This document shows positions 1 to 5,420 of a stretch of DNA of 10,137 bases, in pieces (position 1 is the first letter of the stretch; every line of letters starts with the position of its first letter). The notes below the pieces were generated by a model. That model saw only the letters and a program-made list of their open reading frames with translations. It did not search any database and was not told the DNA's origin. The position numbers and the translations under genes were made by a program. Source of the DNA: DASQHW01 sp038209365 (GTDB lineage: Bacteria; Actinomycetota; Acidimicrobiia; IMCC26256; PALSA-610); NCBI GenBank assembly GCA_038209365.1, contig JBBQXS010000089.1, positions 1 through 10,137 of the forward strand. Direction: 5' to 3'.

Positions 1-327
1 CAGCTCATTGCCGATCGCCACCCCGTTCGGGATCAACACCTGCACCGCAACCGTGTCGAGTCCGATCCGGTCCTTCGTGAAACACACGATCCGGGCATTC
101 GGCGACCCCGCACACGAACCCCCACCCGAATAATTGGCAACTACCGCCTGGCGCGCACCCTCCCGCACCCCATGCGACCCGCTGATGTTGTGATTGATGA
201 ACATCCCGAACTCGATGAGCCCGAACAACAACAACGCCAGCAACGGAAACGCAATCGCCACCTCGACGAGCGCCCCACCCCTGGCGTCGTCAACCGACGA
301 ATGATCCGCGCCTGGTTCCCGCCCCAC
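1..327 (-). CDS. TadE-like pilus assembly protein (pseudopilin), 3' end cut by window edge
   Basis: This frame has no ATG but reads cleanly from a GTG at 327 to the left edge (109 codons). An in-frame TGA lies about 16 codons upstream of that GTG, so the N-terminus is short. Residues 17-43 carry the TadE signature: a short polar head, GGALVEVA, then a hydrophobic helix (AFPLLALLLFGLIEFGMF). The Glu at residue 22 sits just after the small residues, as in pseudopilins processed by TadV/CpaA-type prepilin peptidases. In this family the helix anchors the protein in the membrane and the rest faces outward as part of Flp/Tad pili. After the helix come GVREGARQAVVAN, usual in TadE proteins, and two cysteines (72 and 82) that could form a disulfide. 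No clear Shine-Dalgarno precedes the GTG, so the start is the weakest point. Other tad genes would lie to the left, outside the window. Confidence 0.82.
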   Translation of the reverse strand, partial: MGREPGADHSSVDDARGGALVEVAIAFPLLALLLFGLIEFGMFINHNISGSHGVREGARQAVVANYSGGGSCAGSPNARIVCFTKDRIGLDTVAVQVLIPNGVAIGNEL

Positions 328-368
328 GCAACCGAGAACGCCATTCAGCCCCGATGGCGGTACCGGAG

Positions 369-382
369 GTGACCAATGTCAC
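369..382. promoter_or_regulatory. Short inverted repeat upstream of the TadE gene (operator-like)
   Basis: GTGAC and GTCAC form perfect 5-bp arms around a CAAT spacer. The element lies about 42 bp upstream of the TadE GTG and abuts the tandem repeat array. The position suits an operator or promoter element, but the arms are short enough to occur by chance. Confidence 0.3.
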
Positions 383-386
383 ATCA

Positions 387-442
387 TGTTGCGCGTCAGA
401 TGTTGCGCGTCAGATGTTGCCCGTCAGATGTTGCGCGTCAGA
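387..442. repeat. Four tandem copies of a 14-bp unit
   Basis: The unit TGTTGCGCGTCAGA occurs four times head to tail at 387-400, 401-414, 415-428 and 429-442. Three copies are identical; the third has one change (GCGCG to GCCCG). The array lies 60-115 bp upstream of the TadE start. Fourteen bp is neither a codon multiple nor a helical turn, so a coding or evenly phased operator role is not obvious. It could be a variable-number tandem repeat that alters promoter spacing, or a cluster of protein-binding sites. Confidence 0.9.
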
Positions 443-480
443 CGCCCGACGTCGTGCCGGGTGGACGCGATTCGCGGTGA

Positions 481-500
481 GGCTTCGCCCGCGCGAAGCC
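481..500 (-). terminator. Perfect 8-bp hairpin after the microprotein gene
   Basis: GGCTTCGC and GCGAAGCC are perfect complements around a 4-nt loop (CCGC). The hairpin starts 6 nt after the stop codon of the 26-residue gene, in its direction of transcription, which is where an intrinsic terminator would sit. There is no T-tract, which is common in high-GC actinobacteria, so it may also act only as an mRNA 3'-end stabiliser. Confidence 0.6.
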
Positions 501-506
501 ACCTTC

Positions 507-587
507 TCAGACGGCGCGACCGCGCAGGAACATGATGAGCAACACGATGAGGAGAATGAGAACCACAGTGCCGATGCCGATGTACAT
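507..587 (-). CDS. 26-residue hydrophobic membrane microprotein
   Basis: The ATG at 587 opens a 27-codon frame ending in TGA at 507. The product begins MYIGIGTVVLILLIVLLIMF and ends in LRGRAV: about 18 consecutive hydrophobic residues followed by a short tail with two arginines. That is a single membrane span with a positively charged C-terminal end expected on the cytoplasmic side. A GGAG sits 4 nt upstream of the ATG and a perfect hairpin follows the stop, so the unit has its own start and end signals. Very short hydrophobic peptides of this look occur in actinobacterial genomes, usually without an assigned role; I do not recognise a named family. Support comes from codon content plus signals, not from a known function. 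Confidence 0.6.
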   Translation of the reverse strand: MYIGIGTVVLILLIVLLIMFLRGRAV

Positions 588-717
588 GCCGCTCCGGTTA
601 CCCAATGATCGCTGATATCACGCACCGAGCCGAAGCGTCGCGCGTCGTGGCTTAGCAAACGCACCGTCCGGGTATCGACCGATCGTCAACGGAGACCGCA
701 CCGTGCGTGAGGTCGAA

Positions 718-725
718 CCAGGAGG
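718..725 (+). promoter_or_regulatory. Strong Shine-Dalgarno of the DUF6458-like gene
   Basis: An AGGAGG-containing stretch lies 7 nt before the ATG at 732. It is the clearest ribosome binding site in the window and fixes this start. It contrasts with most larger genes here, which show none. Confidence 0.8.
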
Positions 726-731
726 GAAACC

Positions 732-956
732 ATGGGTCTGGGCGTCAGCCTGTTCTTGATCGCAGTAGGTGCAGTTCTTGCATTCGCCGTCGACGCGACC
801 GTGAACGGTCTCGACATCGTGACGGTCGGTTGGATACTCATGCTCGTCGGCGGTTTCGGTGCCGTGTTGTCACTCCTCTTCTGGAGCAGCTGGGGTGGAT
901 TCGCCGGCACGCGCCGTCAGACGACTTACGTGGAACACGATCGAGAGCTTCTGTAA
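732..956 (+). CDS. DUF6458-like small two-span membrane protein
   Basis: The product has 74 residues. It begins MGLGVSLFLIAVGAVLAFAV and has two hydrophobic spans, roughly residues 4-20 and 30-50, joined by a short linker (DATVNGLDIVTVG). The second span ends in LLFWSSWGG and is followed by a basic, hydrophilic tail (TRRQTTYVEHDREL). Length, the GxGxSLFLIAVGAxLAFAV opening and the FWSSWGG element match my recollection of the actinobacterial DUF6458 family, whose function is unknown. The start is secured by a strong Shine-Dalgarno. A 57-residue membrane protein follows 39 bp downstream on the same strand, so the two may share a transcript. The upstream 144 bp to the divergent microprotein gene would hold the promoter, but I cannot assign hexamers with confidence. 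Confidence 0.85.
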   Translation: MGLGVSLFLIAVGAVLAFAVDATVNGLDIVTVGWILMLVGGFGAVLSLLFWSSWGGFAGTRRQTTYVEHDRELL

Positions 957-995
957 CCGGTGGGTCGACACCCGTAGTCGTTCAAGGAACAACGA

Positions 996-1169
996 ATGAG
1001 CCATCCCGTCATCCACGCCGCGGTGCTCGTGTTCGGAATCGTCGCCGCGATCGCGAGCGCCGCCGCGCTGTTGTTCTTCGTCACGGAGATGCTGGAACGC
1101 CGAATCGACGCTCCCCCGCCTTCCGGCGCGACGGCGCGCCAGTCTGACGAAAGCGCAACCCTCGTCTGA
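996..1169 (+). CDS. 57-residue single-span membrane protein, hypothetical
   Basis: The ATG at 996 has AAGGA 7 nt upstream and opens a 58-codon frame ending in TGA at 1167. The product is MSHPVIHAAVLVFGIVAAIA followed by a further hydrophobic run (SAAALLFFV), then a polar tail (TEMLERRIDAPPPSG, ending ATLV). This predicts one membrane helix of about 24 residues (7-30) and a short charged, proline-rich soluble tail. It follows the DUF6458-like gene by 39 bp on the same strand and may be co-transcribed. I do not recognise a family. Longer frames that overlap it on either strand are rich in Arg/Ser and look like shadows of GC-rich DNA. Confidence 0.6.
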   Translation: MSHPVIHAAVLVFGIVAAIASAAALLFFVTEMLERRIDAPPPSGATARQSDESATLV

Positions 1170-1178
1170 TACCGGACT

Positions 1179-1192
1179 GGCGGGATGCCGCC
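1179..1192 (+). terminator. Weak hairpin downstream of the small membrane protein genes
   Basis: GGCGG and CCGCC pair around a GATG loop, 10 nt after the stop of the 57-residue gene. The stem is only 5 bp and no T-run follows, so it is at best a weak terminator. The rest of the gap up to 1288 shows no gene I can support. Confidence 0.3.
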
Positions 1193-1273
1193 CCCGGCCG
1201 GCAAGACGTCAACTGAGCATCATCACGAGCCCACTTCGGCGCCGCGGCGTCACGAGCCCGCGCTGCGGACCGG

Positions 1274-1279
1274 TACCGT
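1274..1279 (+). promoter_or_regulatory. Possible -10 element (TACCGT) for the helicase leader
   Basis: TACCGT fits the loose actinobacterial -10 pattern TANNNT. It would place the transcript start at about 1286, within a few bases of the ATG at 1289, giving a nearly leaderless mRNA. No good -35 is visible. Confidence 0.3.
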
Positions 1280-1288
1280 AGATCTCCC

Positions 1289-1312
1289 ATGTCTGCACGC
1301 CTGCGTCGCTAA
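1289..1312 (+). CDS. Possible 7-codon leader ORF (MSARLRR) ahead of the helicase
   Basis: ATG at 1289 reads MSARLRR and stops at TAA (1310-1312), two bases before the GTG of the helicase gene. The GTG has no Shine-Dalgarno of its own, so ribosomes ending on this mini-ORF could reinitiate there. A TACCGT hexamer just upstream would allow leaderless initiation at this ATG. Short leaderless ORFs ahead of genes are known from mycobacteria; here the case rests only on spacing. It could equally be chance. Confidence 0.3.
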   Translation: MSARLRR

Positions 1313-1314
1313 CG

Positions 1315-3081
1315 GTGCTCACCGCCCCGAACCCGGCCGAGCGCGAGCTCTACCGGTGGCAACTCGACGCCCTGATCAGCTGGCTGCGCTGTGGCCGCCG
1401 CGGGGTGATCGAAGCGGTCACCGGCTCGGGGAAGACCGACGTCGCGATCGCCGCCGCGGCCGACGCGTTGCGCAGGGGTCTCTTCGTGCTCGTCCTCGTT
1501 CCCTCACGTGTGCTGATGGAGCAGTGGCATGTCCGGCTGACTGCTGCACTGCCCGAGCATCGGATCGGACGTTTGGGCGACGCCGGGAGAGACGTACCGA
1601 CCGGATGTGACGTGCTCGTCGCGACCCGCCACTCCGCGGCGGCGCACAAGCCGGTGCCGCCCGGCGCGGCCGGCGGCCTGCTCATCGCCGACGAGTGTCA
1701 CGGGCTGGGTGGCAAGACCCTGCGACGCGCCTTGCTCCTCCAGTACGAGGAACGGCTCGGTCTCACGGCGACGCTGGAACGCAGCGACGATGCGGTGACC
1801 GAGCTGCTCGTGCCGTACTTCGGCGGCGTCTGCTTTCGCTACGGCTTCGCACAGGCGATCGCGGACGGGGTGTGCGCGCCGCCTCGCGTCGCGTTCGTCG
1901 GGGTGCCGCTGTCGGCCGACGAACGGGCGGAATATGCCGCGGTCGAGCAGCGTCTCGTGACCGCGCGTTATCACCTCCGTCTCGTCAGAGACATGCCCCT
2001 CGAGCCCTTCGGAGACTTTCTGGCCGCGGTCGCGCACATCGCCGAACGCGACGCCGGTGCCGACGGTCGCGCCGCCCGCGATTACCTCGACGCCTTCTCC
2101 AAACGGCGCCAGATCGTGGCGCAGACCAGCGGCAAGTACGAGCTCCTCGGCAGTCTTGCCGCGGAGATCAAGGCTGCTGACGGCGCCTTGGTGTTCACCG
2201 AGACGGTGCGCGCCGCGAACCACGCCATCAACCGGCTGGATCCGCTGGTGTCGATCGACGTGATCACCGGGTCGACGGCGCGAGGTCAACGGCGCGAGAT
2301 CCTCGATGATCTCCGCGATCGGAAGCTCGATGCGGTCGCGGCGCCGCGGGTGCTCGACGAAGGCATCGACGTACCGGACGCCAACTTCGGCGTCGTCATG
2401 AGCGCGAGCCGCACCCGACGACAGATGATCCAGCGTATGGGCCGTATCCTGCGCCGCAAGCGAAGGGGGGTGGCGGCCCGCTTCGTGATCATGTTCGCCA
2501 AGGACACGTTGGAAGATCCTGCGCAACGCGTCGAGCGCGACGGCTTCCTCGACGAAATCGAGCGCATCGCGGAGGCGACCGGAATCTTCGACAGCGCGCG
2601 TCTCGCCGAGCTCGACGCGTTCCTCGCCGAGCCCGGCCCGGAGATCGTGCCCGATCCGGAGCATCTCGAGGGTTACGCGCGCGCCGCGGCCGCCGGCGCG
2701 TCATCCGGCACCGCGCTCGATGACACATCGGTCGAATCCCTCGCCGGCGCGCTCGGGGTCGAGGTGGCGTACGCGCTCCTGACCTTCGCGCGAGGAGAGC
2801 AGGCATCGTGGCAGTACGAACCCGCGATACGGCGCCTCGCCCTGCGACTCCCGAAACCCGCCGACACGGCGTCGTACTGCGAGCTCCAGCTCGGCGATCT
2901 GCCGCGCATCACCAAGCCGAGGGTGAAGCCCAAGCGATTGTCGACCGGACAGGTCGCGCTCGAGATCGCGCGCATCGGCGATGCGTGGCGCATCAGCTGC
3001 ACCGGTTGCGGCGAAGGATCACCACCTGTGCAGTTCCGATGGCAGGTGCTGGACCAAACCGTGCCGTGCCGCTGCGCGTGA
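1315..3081 (+). CDS. XPB/SSL2-like superfamily II DEAD/DEAH-type helicase
   Basis: The product has 588 residues. It shows the helicase motifs in order: a Q-like element (YRWQLDAL, 13-20), Walker A (AVTGSGKT, 34-41), motif Ia (VPSRVLMEQW, about 62-71), Walker B as DECH (126-129), motif III TAT (151-153), motif V (VLDEGIDVP) and motif VI (QRMGRILRR, from 373). Such proteins (COG1061 type) use ATP to move on or open duplex nucleic acid. The DECH box and QRMGR are typical of XPB-like members. Residues after about 400 are not recognisable except for four cysteines at 562, 565, 585 and 587 (CTGC ... CRC), possibly a zinc ribbon. An in-frame TAG lies at 1279 and GTG at 1315 is the only usable start after it, without a Shine-Dalgarno. 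The next gene is 36 bp away and unrelated in function. A role in repair is possible but not shown by the context. Confidence 0.88.
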   Translation: MLTAPNPAERELYRWQLDALISWLRCGRRGVIEAVTGSGKTDVAIAAAADALRRGLFVLVLVPSRVLMEQWHVRLTAALPEHRIGRLGDAGRDVPTGCDVLVATRHSAAAHKPVPPGAAGGLLIADECHGLGGKTLRRALLLQYEERLGLTATLERSDDAVTELLVPYFGGVCFRYGFAQAIADGVCAPPRVAFVGVPLSADERAEYAAVEQRLVTARYHLRLVRDMPLEPFGDFLAAVAHIAERDAGADGRAARDYLDAFSKRRQIVAQTSGKYELLGSLAAEIKAADGALVFTETVRAANHAINRLDPLVSIDVITGSTARGQRREILDDLRDRKLDAVAAPRVLDEGIDVPDANFGVVMSASRTRRQMIQRMGRILRRKRRGVAARFVIMFAKDTLEDPAQRVERDGFLDEIERIAEATGIFDSARLAELDAFLAEPGPEIVPDPEHLEGYARAAAAGASSGTALDDTSVESLAGALGVEVAYALLTFARGEQASWQYEPAIRRLALRLPKPADTASYCELQLGDLPRITKPRVKPKRLSTGQVALEIARIGDAWRISCTGCGEGSPPVQFRWQVLDQTVPCRCA

Positions 3082-3105
3082 ACGAGCACCGCGCGCCACG
3101 GCGCG

Positions 3106-3111
3106 TAATGT
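3106..3111 (+). promoter_or_regulatory. -10 element for a leaderless methyltransferase transcript
   Basis: TAATGT lies at -12 to -7 relative to the GTG at 3118, exactly where a -10 hexamer belongs when transcription starts at the start codon. The GTG has no ribosome binding site. No clear -35 is present. Confidence 0.45.
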
Positions 3112-3117
3112 CTCGAC

Positions 3118-3876
3118 GTGGGCCGCGAGATCCTCGTCCGTCACCTTGAAGGCACCGGCCTGGAGCTCGGGCCCGGTCACCAGCCGTTCTCGCTTCCGAG
3201 CAACGTCACCGTCCGCTACGTCGACCGGTGGGACCCGGAGCACAGCCGTGAGCTCTATCCGGAGCTTGGTCCCGACGTGCCGTTCCTCGTGCCCGACATC
3301 GTCGCCAACTTCGACGTAGATCGGCTCGGGATGATCGAGGACGGCAGTGAGAACTTCGTGATCTGCAGTCACGTGCTCGAGCATGTCGCCGACCCGATCG
3401 GGTTCCTCGGCGAGATCCAACGAGTGTTGCGGCCCGGAGGTGTGATGATCCTCGTGCTGCCCGACCGGCGCCGTACCTTCGACCGCGACCGTCCGCCGAC
3501 CACCCTCGAGCACCTGGTTGCGGAGCACGACGCGCGCGTCACCGAGGTGGACGATGCGCACATCGCCGAGTTCCTCGCGCTCGCCGGGCCGGAGGCTGCG
3601 TACCTCGCACAGCCGGCGGACACCGATCGAGCCGAGTTCTTCGACTGGCATCGTCGTCGTTCTGTCCACGTGCATTGCTGGACGGAAGACGAGTTTGCCG
3701 AGGTGTTGCGCTACTGCGTCACGGAGCTGGCGCACGACTGGAAGCTCCTCGAGCGGGCACCGCTCGAGGAGAACGACATCGAGTTCGGCTACGCGCTACG
3801 CAAATCCCGTCCGCCGTTCTGGCGGCGACGCCGTCTGACATTCTGGAATGTCGAGGACGCACGATGGCCAAGCTGA
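3118..3876 (+). CDS. Class I SAM-dependent methyltransferase, substrate unknown
   Basis: The product has 252 residues. The Rossmann-type methyltransferase core is plain: motif I LELGPG (15-20) for SAM binding, the SHVLEHVADP segment (84-93) typical of Methyltransf_11-type enzymes, and VLRPGG with a following strand (103-113). The C-terminal part, with a His-rich HVHCWTEDEF segment and a basic end (RPPFWRRRR), probably shapes the substrate site, but I cannot name the substrate. Enzymes of this look often sit near glycosyltransferases; none are here. It lacks the NPPY/DPPY motif of DNA-adenine methylases, so a restriction role is unlikely. TAA at 3106 blocks any longer N-terminus, leaving GTG 3118 as start, probably leaderless. 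Its last 13 bp overlap the next gene, so the two are likely translated from one mRNA. Confidence 0.82.
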   Translation: MGREILVRHLEGTGLELGPGHQPFSLPSNVTVRYVDRWDPEHSRELYPELGPDVPFLVPDIVANFDVDRLGMIEDGSENFVICSHVLEHVADPIGFLGEIQRVLRPGGVMILVLPDRRRTFDRDRPPTTLEHLVAEHDARVTEVDDAHIAEFLALAGPEAAYLAQPADTDRAEFFDWHRRRSVHVHCWTEDEFAEVLRYCVTELAHDWKLLERAPLEENDIEFGYALRKSRPPFWRRRRLTFWNVEDARWPS

Positions 3877-4424
3877 TCTACTCGTCAATCACGTCGCTCG
3901 ACGGCTACGTCGCGGACAACGACGGCAACTTCGACTGGGCTGCGCCCAACGAGGAGGTGCACGCCTTTGTCAACGACCTCGAGCGGCCCGTCGGGACGTA
4001 CCTCTACGGACGCCGGATGTACGAGGTGATGCTCTACTGGGAGGCGGCGCGCGCGCTCGCCGACCAATCGTCCGTCGCGCAGGACTTCGCCGAGATATGG
4101 CGTGCCGCCGACAAGATCGTGTACTCCAAGACGCTGGCGGCGGTGTCCAGTGCGAGGACGCGCATCGAGCGAGACTTCGACCCCGAAGCGGTCCGGCAGA
4201 TGAAAGCACAAGCCGACCGAGACATCGGCGTGGGGGGACCCGGCCTCGCCGTCCAGGCGATCAGGGCGGGCTTGGTCGACGAGTACCACCTCTTCCTCAC
4301 GCCTGTCGTGGTCGGAGGTGGCAACCCTTCGCTCCCGGACAACGTCCGCGTGGAACTCGAACTGCTGGACGAACACCGTTTCGGCAACGGCGTGGTGCAC
4401 CTCCACTATCGCACCACCTCGTGA
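3864..4424 (+). CDS. RibD C-terminal domain / dihydrofolate reductase-like protein
   Basis: The product has 186 residues with the hallmarks of the small DHFR-like (RibD_C, PF01872) family. These are the opening strand and loop SSITSLDGYVAD (7-18), a YLYGRRMYEVM segment that contacts the cofactor in this family, KIVYSKTL, the glycine loop GVGGPG (122-127) for the NADPH phosphates, and LTPVVVGGGNPSLPD near the end. The family reduces small molecules with NADPH; free-standing actinobacterial paralogues mostly have no assigned substrate, and this is not the full bifunctional RibD. ATG 3864 has GAGGA about 6 nt upstream, inside the end of the methyltransferase gene; a longer frame reaching back to 3675 lies inside that gene and is not credible. 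It is the last gene of this plus-strand block and converges on the aldo/keto reductase 36 bp away. Confidence 0.85.
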   Translation: MAKLIYSSITSLDGYVADNDGNFDWAAPNEEVHAFVNDLERPVGTYLYGRRMYEVMLYWEAARALADQSSVAQDFAEIWRAADKIVYSKTLAAVSSARTRIERDFDPEAVRQMKAQADRDIGVGGPGLAVQAIRAGLVDEYHLFLTPVVVGGGNPSLPDNVRVELELLDEHRFGNGVVHLHYRTTS

Positions 4425-4460
4425 AGGTGCGGGCGGGTCACACGCGCTACGCGCAATCCG

Positions 4461-5420
4461 TCACTCGCGGTCGAGCTCGGACCAGAGGATCTCGGGGATG
4501 GCAGCGGACGCGTATCCGGCGTCGAGTTGGACCTCTGTGGCTGAACGGGCACCGATCACCACCGTCGTGACGGCGGGGTGACGGCCCGCGAATTGCAACG
4601 CGGCCGCGGGCAGCGCGACGGCGTGCGTCGCACAACGAGCCCGCAACTCGCGAGCGCGGGCGACGACATCGGCCGCGGCCGGCGCGTAGTCATAGGACGC
4701 GTGGCCGTCGGGATCGGCGAGCACGCCGCTGTTGAACACGCCGCCGACGATCACGCCCACGGCGCGCTCTGCGCACATCGCCAGCAGTTCGCCACCGCTC
4801 CGGTCGAGCAGCGAGTAACGGCCGGCGAGCAGCACGCAGTCGATGTCGATATCGGCCACGAATCGTTCGAGCATCGGCACCTGGTTCATGCCACACCCGA
4901 CCGCGTCGACGACCCCCTCGTCGCGCAGGCGCAGGAGGGTCGGGAACGTCTCACGCCGCGCGACGTCTTCATGGTCGTCGGGATCGTGTACGAGCGCGAC
5001 GTCGACGCGGTCGGTGCCCAACCGGGCCAGGCTGTCGTCGAGCGAGCGCAGCACGCCGTCGCGTGAGAAGTCGAAATGCGGGACGAGCTCGCCGACGCCG
5101 GTGAAGATCGTCGGCGGCGGCGCATCGCCCCCGCGCGGCTGGAGCAACCGGCCCACCTTGGTCGACAGGACGTAGTCGGCGCGCGATCGAGCGGCGAGTG
5201 CCCGTCCGAGACGGCGTTCCGAGAGGCCGTGGCCATACAGCGGAGCGGTGTCGAAGTAGCGGATCCCGGCATCCCATGCCGCGTCGACGGCGGCGCGGGC
5301 CTCCTCGTCGGATACCGCGGCGAACATGTTCCCGATGGGCGCGCATCCCAAGCCGAGGCCGGTGACGCCCGGGCCACGCGCGCCGAGCGACCGGCGCCCC
5401 GCCGGACTCACCGTTGCCAC
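4461..5420 (-). CDS. Aldo/keto reductase, L-fucose (D-threo-aldose 1-) dehydrogenase type
   Basis: The product has 319 residues, normal for the family. The AKR tetrad is visible as Asp57 and Tyr62 (in FDTAPLYGHG), Lys88 (STKVGRLL) and His145 (ALVHDPDD). LGLGCAPIGNMF near the start and DTAPLYGHGLSERRLGRAL resemble L-fucose/D-threo-aldose 1-dehydrogenases. These oxidise L-fucose with NAD(P)+ to L-fucono-1,5-lactone, the first step of non-phosphorylating fucose breakdown. The neighbours (fuconate dehydratase directly upstream, fucosidase across the divergent promoter) strongly support that substrate. Two GTG starts are in frame: 5420 (13-bp overlap with the dehydratase) and 5411, which forms a GTGA overlap with the dehydratase stop. 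The second is the commoner operon geometry and would remove three residues. Either way translation is coupled. A pyridoxal or other aldose dehydrogenase is the main alternative. Confidence 0.85.
   Translation of the reverse strand: MATVSPAGRRSLGARGPGVTGLGLGCAPIGNMFAAVSDEEARAAVDAAWDAGIRYFDTAPLYGHGLSERRLGRALAARSRADYVLSTKVGRLLQPRGGDAPPPTIFTGVGELVPHFDFSRDGVLRSLDDSLARLGTDRVDVALVHDPDDHEDVARRETFPTLLRLRDEGVVDAVGCGMNQVPMLERFVADIDIDCVLLAGRYSLLDRSGGELLAMCAERAVGVIVGGVFNSGVLADPDGHASYDYAPAAADVVARARELRARCATHAVALPAAALQFAGRHPAVTTVVIGARSATEVQLDAGYASAAIPEILWSELDRE

Larger units (their letters stand above)
328..506. other. Intergenic region between the TadE gene and the 26-residue microprotein gene
   Basis: I see no convincing gene here. 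An 84-codon plus-strand frame (354-608) has no family resemblance, no ribosome binding site and crosses the tandem repeats. The stretch holds a short inverted repeat (GTGAC-CAAT-GTCAC, 369-382), the 14-bp tandem repeat array and a perfect hairpin. It is most likely the upstream control region of the TadE gene plus the terminator of the microprotein gene, both of which run leftward. Confidence 0.6.

Noticed and set aside
387..442. Tandem repeats as a CRISPR array
   Set aside because: The units are 14 bp and directly adjacent, with no spacers.
354..608. 84-codon plus-strand frame over the tandem repeats
   Set aside because: It has no Shine-Dalgarno and no family resemblance. It runs through non-coding repeats and opposite the better-supported microprotein gene.
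1504..2664. A 386-codon open frame antisense to the helicase gene
   Set aside because: Its product is rich in Arg, His and Glu with no family resemblance, and the sense strand carries an unmistakable helicase. Long antisense frames are expected in GC-rich coding DNA.
1315..3876. Helicase plus methyltransferase as a possible defence (restriction or BREX/DISARM-like) island
   Set aside because: The methyltransferase lacks DNA-methylase catalytic motifs and looks like a small-molecule enzyme. There is no nuclease beside them, and the HNH fragment is 6 kb away on the other strand in a common multicopy family.
4443..4454. CGCG-CTA-CGCG as a terminator between the convergent reductase genes
   Set aside because: A 4-bp self-complementary GC motif is too short and too common in this base composition to call.
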